Part shown: positions 8,545 through 15,247 of the stretch, in pieces
Numbering within the stretch: the first letter of the stretch is position 1
How the letters are laid out: each line of letters starts with the position of its first letter
Assembly (NCBI RefSeq): GCF_023612255.1
Contig: NZ_CP063231.1
Span: forward strand, 2,090,001-2,154,000
Direction of reading: 5' to 3'
DNA: 64,000 nucleotides
Origin: Luteibacter flocculans
GTDB lineage: Bacteria > Pseudomonadota > Gammaproteobacteria > Xanthomonadales > Rhodanobacteraceae
Program-made: the position numbers and the translations under genes
The notes under the pieces: model-generated
The model's database searches: none
Told to the model about the DNA's origin: nothing
What the model saw: the letters and a program-made list of their open reading frames with translations, nothing else

Positions 8545-9873
8545 TTAGCGATCTGACCCGATAGCAGACACGGTAGTCAGCTCAGGCGGCACGTACGCGA
8601 CATTCGTGGGCCGATCGCCCCACTTCGCTTTCTCAGAAGCCTTGGCGGCGTCGTGTGACGGCTCGCTGACGCTCGGCGTCACAGACGCCGCCACGGACGA
8701 CGACGAACGCATATCAGCCGCGATCGTCCCCGGCATGTCTACCGGCCAACGCGTGGCGACGATCACCTGCTTTTCCCAAGAAATCTTTACACCGTAAGGC
8801 TTGACCTCCACAGCAACACCCATCGATCGCAGCTCGTCAAACGTCATGCGTTCGAGCACATGCGACTGGTCCTCGCGCCACTCGATGATGCCGACAGCAC
8901 CCCTACTCCCCTCAATCACTGCAGCAACACGAGGACGAGCCTGCTGACTCATTTCGAACACGTACGCGACCTCGGCAGGCATCCCCTTCGTATCGAACGA
9001 TCCATGCTGACCCGTGGGCAGCATGGCGCTCTTGACAGATGCCGGAGCATCCGGAGCCACGACCGCAGGCGTCGCAGCCTGCGTGGTAGCCATGTGAGCA
9101 GGCGGCGGGCTTTTGACGAGCTTGACGTCACCGTGCACGAACTTCCAGAGCACCGGCACCGCAAAGAACAACGCAACGCCGGCAACGAGCAACGGTCGCG
9201 CGAGCTTCGACCACACCGACTTGCCACCACCATCGTACACATCGACATTGTTCGCGCCCGCCGCGTAACCGCTGTACAGCGGAAAAATCGAAGCATCGTA
9301 CTTGAAGGTATCGCCACCAACGCGTTCGTATTTATCCGGCGCAATCGTCACGAAATAGCGAACGCGATAGCGGTTTTTGAAGCCAACCGCAGTGAGCTTT
9401 TGGAACTGATTCTTGCGTTCGATTCGCGCCCGAATCACCGCATGAAGTCGTTTGTAGGCTTGGGTCATGATGACGCCATCCATGCCGTTCTGACCGTGCA
9501 AAGCAAAGAATTGCTCCACCGGCTCCGGCAGCGGCGCACGACCCGTAACGTAAAACTCGTGAACCTCATCGATGACAAACAACGCGTTTTGCAGATGAGT
9601 CGGAATGCTCCACGCATCGCTACCCGGCTCGCCATCATTCGCAGCAGGACGAACAGCTTGGAACGTCTCTACGACCTTGCCCGTAGGAACGCAAATCAAC
9701 TTATCTCGAACCGTTTGGACGTCCATCTTCAAGTGAGCCGCGATCTTGTCATGGTCCAAACCATTGAGACGCGCGTACACCGTTCGCCCCTTCTTGAGCG
9801 CAGGGAGGATATGGGACTTCACCGCGTCATAGCTTTTGCCCGAGCGCGGCACACCTTCATTGAAAACGAGCAT
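8545..9873 (-). CDS. zot: Zot-like phage assembly ATPase (pI)
   Basis: 442 aa. Inovirus assembly and export protein of the Zot/pI family, anchored in the inner membrane and driving virion extrusion. Walker A GVPRSGKS is at residues 7-14 and Walker B ALFVIDE at 97-103. A single transmembrane helix (PLLVAGVALFFAVPVLWKF) lies at about 226-244 and is followed by a Pro/Ala-rich periplasmic part of about 200 residues. The start ATG 9873 is 3 bp after the pVI-like gene stop. No phage secretin (pIV) gene is seen in the element, so a host secretin is probably used. Confidence 0.95.
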   Translation of the reverse strand: MLVFNEGVPRSGKSYDAVKSHILPALKKGRTVYARLNGLDHDKIAAHLKMDVQTVRDKLICVPTGKVVETFQAVRPAANDGEPGSDAWSIPTHLQNALFVIDEVHEFYVTGRAPLPEPVEQFFALHGQNGMDGVIMTQAYKRLHAVIRARIERKNQFQKLTAVGFKNRYRVRYFVTIAPDKYERVGGDTFKYDASIFPLYSGYAAGANNVDVYDGGGKSVWSKLARPLLVAGVALFFAVPVLWKFVHGDVKLVKSPPPAHMATTQAATPAVVAPDAPASVKSAMLPTGQHGSFDTKGMPAEVAYVFEMSQQARPRVAAVIEGSRGAVGIIEWREDQSHVLERMTFDELRSMGVAVEVKPYGVKISWEKQVIVATRWPVDMPGTIAADMRSSSSVAASVTPSVSEPSHDAAKASEKAKWGDRPTNVAYVPPELTTVSAIGSDR

Positions 9874-9876
9874 ACG

Positions 9877-10533
9877 TCACCACTGGAAAAGGGTTAGAAG
9901 CTTCCGAAGAAGACGAAACGCGTAGCCGGCGCCGATTACCGTCATGCCCTCCGCCACCTTGAACATATTGAGGAACCATCCGACATCGGGGCCGGCGTGC
10001 GACAACAACGCGCCCAGGCTGTATTGCTTGACGAAATCGGGAACAGGAATGGCCGCAACGGCAGCGGCGAAGACACCGAGCACCGCGCTCACGAACCAGA
10101 CCACCGCATCTTTCACGAGCGCGACGATGGACGAACCGAACGACGAGAACGCACCCGAGGCCCAGCTCGTAATCTTCGTCACGAAACCCGGCTTGCCACC
10201 GCTGCTACCGCCGCCGTTTCCACCCGAGCCACCGTTACCGCCCCCACTACCGTTACCGATGCATACCAGCTCCCCGGTGGGCTTCGTTGTGCACGAATAC
10301 CCGTTCCCGTTGTTCGTTCCAGTACAAACGCGCTCGCCGTTCGATTCGGTATGACACTCATACCCACTGCCGTTACTGGTGCCCGTACACACCTGTTCGC
10401 CGTGCTCGTCGAGGTGACACTCAACACCCGGTGGCGTCCCCGTGGAATTGGACTGCGCATGCGCCCGGCCAGGAGCAACGAGCAAAGCGAGGACGAGGAC
10501 GACGAGGCTAGTAAATAGCGATACGGAACGCAT
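9877..10533 (-). CDS. pVI-like minor coat protein with cysteine repeats
   Basis: 218 aa from ATG 10533, overlapping the end of the adsorption gene by 26 bp. It starts with a signal peptide (SLFTSLVVLVLALLVAPGRA, cleavage near AHA). Next come three imperfect repeats built on CHxxxGExVCTGT (CHLDEHGEQVCTGT, CHTESNGERVCTGT, CTTKPTGELVCIGN), then a Gly/Ser linker. The C-terminal half has two hydrophobic segments (WFVSAVLGVFAAAVAAIPV and FNMFKVAEGMTVIGAGYAF-like), resembling the DUF2523/pVI protein that caps the filament. The repeats with paired cysteines are unusual for pVI and give the protein an exposed, possibly receptor-binding domain. Confidence 0.75.
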   Translation of the reverse strand: MRSVSLFTSLVVLVLALLVAPGRAHAQSNSTGTPPGVECHLDEHGEQVCTGTSNGSGYECHTESNGERVCTGTNNGNGYSCTTKPTGELVCIGNGSGGGNGGSGGNGGGSSGGKPGFVTKITSWASGAFSSFGSSIVALVKDAVVWFVSAVLGVFAAAVAAIPVPDFVKQYSLGALLSHAGPDVGWFLNMFKVAEGMTVIGAGYAFRLLRKLLTLFQW

Positions 10534-11771
10534 GGAACACCGCCAGAGATAGAACGATCCACCCCGCCAGCTCAAAGAACCGAGCAAACGACCCGTCGCA
10601 CAAAAAACCGAAGCGCAGCTCAGGCGTGTACTTCGACGCCGGCACCGTCCAGACCGGACACGAGCCCGTCGCTTCCACCTTGAAAAAGCCACTCGCCGCA
10701 GACAGCAAAGGCGAGGACGACACCTGCGTTTTGTAATCGTTGAAGGCGTCCGCGACCGTCTTGCCGCTCGACGTGTAGAAAGCACCAGGAACACCGGCTG
10801 CATCACCCGCCGTACACGCATCGCCGGCCGTGCACTTATCCTCACTGTCGTCGCCACCGCTCCCGCTGCCGTTACCGCCACCGGTGCCGCCCGTACCATC
10901 ACTGCCGCCCGTGCTCCCGCCTCCGGTGCTGCCACCGCCCGTGCTGCCGCCACCGGTCGAGCCACCGCCGGTAGATCCACCACCCGTGCTGCCACCGCCC
11001 GTGCTGCCCCCTCCGGTCGACCCGCCGCCCGTAGATCCGCCTCCGGTCGAGCCACCGCCGCTATCCCCTCCCCGGTGCTTCCGCCCCCGTGCTGCCCCCG
11101 GTAGAGCCTCCGCCAGTGCTGCCGCCCGTATTGCCGCCCGAACCGCCAGTGTTCGGTGCAGGACCATGCACACACGTCCTACCGGACTCGTCGCAGTAGG
11201 TGCCGCCCTTACTCGGGTCTTGCGGATCGTCCGGCGTGTAGCCGCCCCCAGGCGGCGCAGGAGCCCCGCTCCATGGCGGGGAACCGGACGTACATTGTTG
11301 GCCCGTCTTGTACGTGCCAAACGTGGGATTCGTACCACCAATTTCGATGGTCGTTTTTTGCTCGCAGCTATCGCGGCAGTACACAGCCGACGCATCGCCG
11401 CCGTTCTCCGGCCAACCGGCCGTGAATTCGCCTTGCTTACAGTCTTTCGCGGGCTGAACGTTTGGACACGACGCACCATACCCCTGACCCCACGCTCCAT
11501 CACTACGCACGGCCCGGTAAGAAATACCCTCGATATATTGATGGTAGTAATCCCACGACTCGCTATAGACACACGTGTAGCGCAAAAAGTGTGCAGGGTC
11601 GGCGTCCGCCTGTGCATTCAGATCCGCGATGTCCGCTTCACACTGCTGTTGAAGAACGGTCTTCGACGGCGTGCAATCCTCGGTCGTGCCGGTCGCCGCA
11701 TACACGGTGCGAGGCGTAAAGGCCAGCATCACGACCAGCACGAACACGAACGAGATAACGCCCGACCTCAC
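10508..11771 (-). pseudogene. pIII-like adsorption protein, frameshifted in its linker
   Basis: Starts at GTG 11771, overlapping the stop of a 24-aa frame (GTGA). The N-terminal part has a signal peptide (VISFVFVLVVMLAFTPRTVYA) and a cysteine-rich domain of about 170 residues (for example CVYSESWDYYHQYIEG, AVYCRDSCEQ). It enters a Gly-Ser-Thr linker and stops at TAG 11061. The continuing frame carries about ten more GGGST units, then a C-terminal domain (CTAGDACTAGDAAG, GSCPVWTVPASKY) and a final membrane anchor (WIVLSLAVFHAFRIAIY), ending at 10508. One added G in each of two G-runs (about 11067-11070 and 11084-11088) would restore a 421-aa protein with unbroken linker periodicity. Confidence 0.75.
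10902..11060 (-). repeat. 15-bp tandem repeat encoding GGGST linker units
   Basis: About ten tandem copies of a 15-bp unit that reads Gly-Gly-Gly-Ser-Thr on the minus strand, with third-position variation between copies. It is the flexible linker between the N-terminal receptor-binding and C-terminal anchoring parts of the pIII-like protein, equivalent to the glycine-rich linkers of M13 pIII. Such repeats expand, contract and frameshift easily. Confidence 0.85.
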
Positions 11772-11842
11772 GACCGCAGCCCCGCAACGACACCGTACGC
11801 GCTGACAGTTCCGAGCATCGCAAAAACGAAACAGATGAGCAT
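11768..11842 (-). CDS. 24-aa hydrophobic peptide coupled to pIII
   Basis: ATG 11842 preceded by AAGGGGAAAGCC opens a 24-codon frame (MLICFVFAMLGTVSAYGVVA, then GLRS) whose TGA overlaps the GTG start of the adsorption gene. It is a single membrane-spanning peptide of the size of the filamentous-phage minor coat proteins pVII/pIX. It lies just after the terminator hairpin downstream of the major coat gene. It could instead be a leader peptide that couples translation to pIII. Confidence 0.5.
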   Translation of the reverse strand: MLICFVFAMLGTVSAYGVVAGLRS

Positions 11843-11855
11843 GGCTTTCCCCTTG

Positions 11856-11882
11856 AAAAAACGAGGGGGCCGAAGCCCCCTC
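11856..11882 (-). terminator. central terminator after the major coat gene
   Basis: Perfect 8-bp stem GAGGGGGC/GCCCCCTC around CGAA (plus strand 11863-11882). On the minus strand it reads as a GC-rich stem with a UUCG-type loop followed, after one C... G step, by six T residues (A6 at 11856-11861). It lies 37 bp after the major coat stop. Filamentous phages commonly put a leaky terminator here to keep coat protein mRNA far above that of the minor proteins. Confidence 0.85.
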
Positions 11883-11919
11883 CCCTTGCCTCGCACGTGA
11901 CGTGACGTCTCTCGCCGTA

Positions 11920-12159
11920 TCAGCCGAAGAAGGTCGCAACCTTCTTGGTCGCCCACTTGGCAAAGCCCGGACCAACCACGATGACACCCATGGCGACAAT
12001 CGCCGTGATGGCGGTGGAGCTGTCCACACCGGCACCGATCGACGAGAAGTCCGTACCGGCCGCCATCGCCGAACCGGACACCACGGCACCAGCGACAGCA
12101 CCGGCCGACGCCAGCTTCTTGGCATTGCGGGCAACGAGTTCGCGAATGTTCTTGCTCAT
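11920..12159 (-). CDS. major coat protein (pVIII-like)
   Basis: 79-aa precursor. The signal sequence ends SGSAMA, giving a mature protein of about 45 residues beginning AGTDFSSIGAGVD. The mature part has the classic layout: an acidic/polar N-terminus, a hydrophobic core (AITAIVAMGVIVVGPGF) and a basic C-terminus (AKWATKKVATFFG) that faces the DNA. The start ATG 12159 has AAGGAAAAAAGAC upstream. A strong terminator follows. It is the structural subunit of the filament, inserted in the inner membrane before assembly. Confidence 0.93.
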   Translation of the reverse strand: MSKNIRELVARNAKKLASAGAVAGAVVSGSAMAAGTDFSSIGAGVDSSTAITAIVAMGVIVVGPGFAKWATKKVATFFG

Positions 12160-12204
12160 GTCTTTTTTCCTTTGTCTGTAGTCGTCGAAATGACGTTTTC
12201 GTGG

Positions 12205-12456
12205 CTATTGGTGGTCAAAGAACGACGCGACAGCTCCGACGTTCCGGGCGACCAAGTGCAGCGTGAGCACGAGGACGAACGGACCGGCAAACCATCCCGC
12301 CGCAACTTCCGGCGTCGGTGCAGACAACGCGTCCTGCACGACCTGATAAACGCCGTATTCCGTGCCGCTGACGAGCACGTAACCCGAACACTCCGAGACC
12401 GCCTGACCTGTCGTCGCGAGCGTGCCGTCAGTGTTGAGAGTTACGCAGACCGCCAT
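12205..12456 (-). CDS. small inovirus membrane protein
   Basis: 83 aa with one hydrophobic segment in the C-terminal half (GWFAGPFVLVLTLHLVARNVG, about residues 54-74) and two N-terminal cysteines (VCVTLN, SECSGYVLV). It lies between the ssDNA-binding protein and the major coat gene, where Pseudomonas and Xanthomonas filamentous phages encode small membrane proteins of similar length, probably minor coat proteins of the pVII/pIX type. The role is inferred from position and topology. Confidence 0.7.
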   Translation of the reverse strand: MAVCVTLNTDGTLATTGQAVSECSGYVLVSGTEYGVYQVVQDALSAPTPEVAAGWFAGPFVLVLTLHLVARNVGAVASFFDHQ

Positions 12457-12468
12457 GGCACGAATTCC

Positions 12469-12756
12469 TTATGCCGACGCGACGCGCGCAGCGGACTTGA
12501 CGGGCACGAGGCCGAGATTGCGACCCAGCTCGGGACGATTGAAACGACCCACGCTCAACGGGGTTTCCATGACGTACTCACCGACCGGATACGCATCCAC
12601 GTCGTCCGGCAGCGTGAGATTGATTTCCACGGGGTACTTTGCGAGGCCGACCAAATACGCCTTTTGCTCGCGCATGGAATACGCCTTGCCAGTACGTGCG
12701 CTCGTGCCCGATCGCGTCTCAACCTTCGTGTCTTCGATTCGGATTGTCTGTGCCAT
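12469..12756 (-). CDS. phage ssDNA-binding protein (pV-like)
   Basis: 95 aa. The pattern KVETRSGTSARTGKAYSMRE followed by QKAYLVGLAKYPVEINLTLP and YPVGEYVMETPLSVGRF matches helix-destabilising proteins of filamentous phages. These coat new single strands and shift replication to virion production. It lies between the replication protein (44 bp upstream) and the small membrane protein, the usual order. Confidence 0.88.
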   Translation of the reverse strand: MAQTIRIEDTKVETRSGTSARTGKAYSMREQKAYLVGLAKYPVEINLTLPDDVDAYPVGEYVMETPLSVGRFNRPELGRNLGLVPVKSAARVASA

Positions 12757-12799
12757 TTTCGTTTTCTCTGTTTGGACGTCTAAACGCCTTGGGATGCCG

Positions 12800-13993
12800 T
12801 CAGAACGGCGCTACGAACGCGTACCCCATTTCTTCACGGAGCAGCGTCAACAACGATTCGCGATCACCGCCCTTGCCCTTGAAACGAGCGGGAACGGTGT
12901 TGCGAAACACGTTTTCTTTGAACCAGTCTTCGGCACCAGGGCCAAGCGCCGCCCAAAGCAGATGGAGCAAAGGCCCGCATTGCTGCTTGAGAAAACGCTT
13001 CGCACCCTGGACGGTGGCGTCCACCTCGCGCCGCGTGTACTCGGGCCTAGCAGCCTCGGGTGAAGCCACGATCGGCAACCGCTCGTCCAACACCTTGTAG
13101 GCTCCACGCAGGAACCGCTCAGGGAACGTAATCGCCTCCATTGGGATAACGCAGTTGCGCGACCACAGGCGAAGCTCTACGCGAACCCAAGGCGATTCAG
13201 GATCACCAAGTTGCTTGCCTTTCTCGTAGATGCACAGTTCCTTTCGACCTTTGCCGCCAACGTAGACGGTGCATCCCGTATTCGAACCATGGTCATCAAT
13301 GAAGCGCGTGCGAGGCGGCTGCCCGTTGCCCGCAAACGCGCCAGACCTCGCCATGGCATCGACACCACGGATGTCGAAAACCGCACCGGCATAGTCGTCA
13401 AACGCAACATCAATACGGCTGATGTGCGCGCGCAAAGCCGCAGCCTGACCGACGACACGCGCCCAATCGCTCACCAAGCGACAGCCCGCACCGCTCAACG
13501 ACACACACCACGTATCGCCGTTTCCACCCCGCCCGATCCGGCCAACGGTGTTGCCTTCCTCGTCGTGGATGAAGGAGCTGAGGCGGTAGAACTGCCAGGA
13601 CTTAGACCGAAGCTCGGTTGCCATGAGCCTCGACGTGCCGAACAAGAACGACAGGATCGTGCGAGTGGCCTGCCCTTGATCCTTCGCCCCGTCATCGGGA
13701 AACACGAGGGTTAGATAGTCAATTGAGACAGCAAAGGCGCTTTCGCCCTTCCCTTCCCCGAGGTGACCTGTTAGGCCCGTATTACTAACCGGGCCTGCCG
13801 CGCACAGCGCGGCCTGCGGATCGATGTGTATCGACCCATCCAGTACAAAGGTCCCCGACCACGCAGAAGCCTCCACAGGGGGCAGAGCGACGTCCACGTG
13901 GGCGGGGGTAAAAACGATGGAAGACGACAACGCGCGACGCATGTAGCACGACGAGTGCGGGACGTAAGCTTCCGGAAGACCACGGCGGATCAT
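12800..13993 (-). CDS. phage replication initiation protein (Rep_trans / RstA-like)
   Basis: 397 aa. Central and C-terminal motifs match the Rep_trans family of rolling-circle initiators found in CTX-like inoviruses: VSIDYLTLVFPDDG, LRAHISRIDVAFDDYAG, CTVYVGGKGRKELCIYEKGK and SPWVRVELRLWSRN. It should nick the double-stranded replicative form to start rolling-circle synthesis. The start ATG 13993 overlaps the stop of the upstream 67-aa gene (ATGA). Its nick site and origin were not identified. Confidence 0.92.
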   Translation of the reverse strand: MIRRGLPEAYVPHSSCYMRRALSSSIVFTPAHVDVALPPVEASAWSGTFVLDGSIHIDPQAALCAAGPVSNTGLTGHLGEGKGESAFAVSIDYLTLVFPDDGAKDQGQATRTILSFLFGTSRLMATELRSKSWQFYRLSSFIHDEEGNTVGRIGRGGNGDTWCVSLSGAGCRLVSDWARVVGQAAALRAHISRIDVAFDDYAGAVFDIRGVDAMARSGAFAGNGQPPRTRFIDDHGSNTGCTVYVGGKGRKELCIYEKGKQLGDPESPWVRVELRLWSRNCVIPMEAITFPERFLRGAYKVLDERLPIVASPEAARPEYTRREVDATVQGAKRFLKQQCGPLLHLLWAALGPGAEDWFKENVFRNTVPARFKGKGGDRESLLTLLREEMGYAFVAPF

Positions 13994-14193
13994 GCGGCCA
14001 CCTCGGCGGTAGCCCAGGTGAACGCGCCTTGGGAGTACAAAGCCGCATCAGCACGATGGAGAGCCATCAACGTATAACGCTGACGCAACGTTCCAGACCG
14101 ACCAGCAGCATCCGAACGGATCAACGCCAACTCGCAGTCTTCGGCGCAACGAACGATGTACGAACGACGCTGATCTTCGGTAAGCGGGCTCAT
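13990..14193 (-). CDS. small inovirus protein, 67 aa
   Basis: 67 aa, starting at ATG 14193. A soluble, helical, charged protein (LTEDQRRSYIVRCAEDCELA, then RQRYTLMALHRADAALYSQG). Both ends overlap its neighbours by ATGA, so it is translated as part of the early operon together with rep. No family is recognised. Small proteins at this place in inoviruses often regulate replication, but nothing in the sequence proves it. Confidence 0.7.
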   Translation of the reverse strand: MSPLTEDQRRSYIVRCAEDCELALIRSDAAGRSGTLRQRYTLMALHRADAALYSQGAFTWATAEVAA

Positions 14194-14402
14194 GCTCGAC
14201 CCCCGCGAAGACGATCGAGCGCGCGGTCTCGAAGCGCGAGCCGGTCCGTCCAAATGTCCGCCGTGCAGCGGGCGATGCCGTACACGATCGCGGCGAGAAC
14301 GACACCGAGAATGAAGTAGGCACCGAACGCACAAAGCCAACGTATGCCCTCCGAAGACGCGCCGAGCGAATGCAAGCATTCGATCGAAGGAATACGGTTC
14401 AT
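14190..14402 (-). CDS. small inovirus membrane protein, 70 aa
   Basis: 70 aa with one transmembrane helix (WLCAFGAYFILGVVLAAIVY, about residues 22-41) and a basic, arginine-rich tail. It overlaps both neighbours by ATGA. The family is not recognised. Confidence 0.7.
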   Translation of the reverse strand: MNRIPSIECLHSLGASSEGIRWLCAFGAYFILGVVLAAIVYGIARCTADIWTDRLALRDRALDRLRGGRA

Positions 14403-14584
14403 TGTTCAGCCCCGCAGTGCGGGCAGTAGGCGAAATCACCGCCGACGTCCTCGCGGCACTCGATGCAGACGTCGTCATCGACGAGTTCGACGACCTCAAG
14501 GCATTCGCCGCAAAAACCGTCAGCGCCACCCCAATCGACGTCCTCATCCACGTTGTCACTGCCGCACTGACCACACCGGCTCAT
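14399..14584 (-). CDS. small zinc-ribbon phage protein
   Basis: 61 aa from ATG 14584, whose ATGA overlaps the stop of the upstream 40-aa gene. It contains several CxxC knuckles: CGQCGSDN, FCGECLEV, DVCIECREDV and YCPHCGAEQ. These should bind two zinc ions in a double zinc-ribbon fold. It is acidic, so binding to protein is as likely as binding to DNA. A role as a small regulator in the early operon is inferred. Confidence 0.72.
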   Translation of the reverse strand: MSRCGQCGSDNVDEDVDWGGADGFCGECLEVVELVDDDVCIECREDVGGDFAYCPHCGAEQ

Positions 14585-14703
14585 ACGAGCCACCCTGCCC
14601 GCTTGAGCGAGCGCGTGTGCACGACGATGACCAGCGCACGGTGGACCATCAGGTAACCCAGCGCCGAGGCGCAGAACACCATTGAGAAGCCGAGAGCAAG
14701 CAT
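14581..14703 (-). CDS. 40-aa membrane peptide, first gene of early operon
   Basis: ATG 14703 follows CAGGGGTCTATCA and opens a 40-codon frame, mostly one hydrophobic helix (LALGFSMVFCASALGYLMVH) with a basic end (HTRSLKRAGWLV). Its TGA overlaps the ATG of the zinc-ribbon gene. The ribosome binding site and the ATGA chain shared with four downstream genes support it as a real gene despite its size. It lies 20 bp from the operator region. Confidence 0.6.
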   Translation of the reverse strand: MLALGFSMVFCASALGYLMVHRALVIVVHTRSLKRAGWLV

Positions 14704-14722
14704 TGATAGACCCCTGTTGATT

Positions 14723-14781
14723 GCGTCAAGGTGCTTGACGCGCGGGGAGAGTAAAGTACCTTGACGCCATCTCCGTCAAGG
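14723..14781. promoter_or_regulatory. paired inverted-repeat operators in divergent phage promoter
   Basis: Site 1 (14723-14741): GCGTCAAG-GTG-CTTGACGC, perfect 8-bp arms. Site 2 (14759-14781): CCTTGACG, 7-bp spacer, CGTCAAGG, also perfect 8-bp arms. Both use the same CGTCAAG half-site, but with opposite polarity relative to the spacer. They sit between the early operon (minus) and the HTH regulator (plus), 10 bp before the regulator start, and are the obvious binding sites for that repressor. TTGACG elements could also serve as -35 boxes. Confidence 0.75.
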
Positions 14782-14791
14782 GCCTTTACGC

Positions 14792-15247
14792 GTGAACACG
14801 ACAAATAAATTGCTTGACATGTACATGGAAGCTGTGCAAGCGAGCACACTTACAGCGGCAGCAGCAAAGCTAGGAGTGAGCCGCCCTGCACTGTCGAACT
14901 GGCGCGCAGGAACGTCACACGCGGAGCCAGAGCTTGTGGAGAAGATGGCGAAGGCGTGCAAGCTAGACGCCGAGGAATGGGTGCTACTCGTGCAGGCTGA
15001 CCGGGAAATACTACCGGCCAGAAAACAGGTGTGGCTTCGGGCTGCTCAACGTCTGGCGGCGACGGCCGCGATTGTCGCGCTCACGCTCGGTTTAGACGTC
15101 CAAACGGCTAAAGCGGATTTCACGAAGAATGGACAGAATTTCGCAGAAGTCCCGGCGAGTGTATATTATGTAAAATTAAATCCGGGGAGCTATGGGTCAC
15201 GAGCAGTCAAAACCTCGATAGCACATCGGACCATGTGCCAACGGTGA
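14792..15247 (+). CDS. inovirus HTH regulator with membrane segment, 3' end crosses att
   Basis: 151 aa in the integrated form, starting at GTG 14792. An N-terminal helix-turn-helix (AAAAKLGVSRPALSNWRAGT, about residues 22-41) is followed by an acidic helix and a hydrophobic segment (LAATAAIVALTLGLDV, about 88-103). The HTH-plus-hydrophobic layout resembles DUF3693-type phage regulators. Codons 123-128 read through the right att centre (SVYYVK); the last 24 residues come from host DNA. Rejoined to the left end at 7719, the frame would run to the stop at 7833, giving about 160 aa with a basic tail (QFKRRLRRMLKALGKAF). It likely represses the divergent early operon. Confidence 0.8.
   Translation: MNTTNKLLDMYMEAVQASTLTAAAAKLGVSRPALSNWRAGTSHAEPELVEKMAKACKLDAEEWVLLVQADREILPARKQVWLRAAQRLAATAAIVALTLGLDVQTAKADFTKNGQNFAEVPASVYYVKLNPGSYGSRAVKTSIAHRTMCQR
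15149..15176 (+). other. right dif/att hybrid site (XerCD)
   Basis: Left arm GTCCCGGCGAG is a poor match to the XerC arm, the centre TGTATA is identical to dif, and the right arm TTATGTAAAAT is close to the consensus XerD arm. Joining the good XerC arm of 7708-7718 with this XerD arm recreates an almost perfect dif. This identifies the empty chromosomal site and shows that the degenerate arms came from the phage. Confidence 0.82.

Larger units (their letters stand above)
7708..15176. mobile_element. filamentous (inovirus) prophage integrated at dif
   Basis: About 7.4 kb between two dif-like sites, a normal inovirus genome size. On the minus strand, in transcription order, it carries small early genes, the Rep_trans-type replication protein, ssDNA-binding protein, a small hydrophobic protein, major coat protein, terminator, adsorption protein, pVI-like protein, Zot and a small membrane protein, ending in an intrinsic terminator at 8099-8130. 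A divergent HTH regulator and an 85-aa gene lie on the plus strand at the two ends and would be contiguous in the circular form. No integrase or transposase is present, as expected for an element that borrows host XerC/XerD. Confidence 0.93.

Noticed and set aside
10902-11060. Tandem repeats resembling a CRISPR array
   Set aside because: The 15-bp unit encodes Gly-Gly-Gly-Ser-Thr in the adsorption protein; there are no spacers and no cas genes.
15149-15176. Second functional dif site
   Set aside because: Its XerC arm is degenerate; it is best explained as a phage-host hybrid att site.
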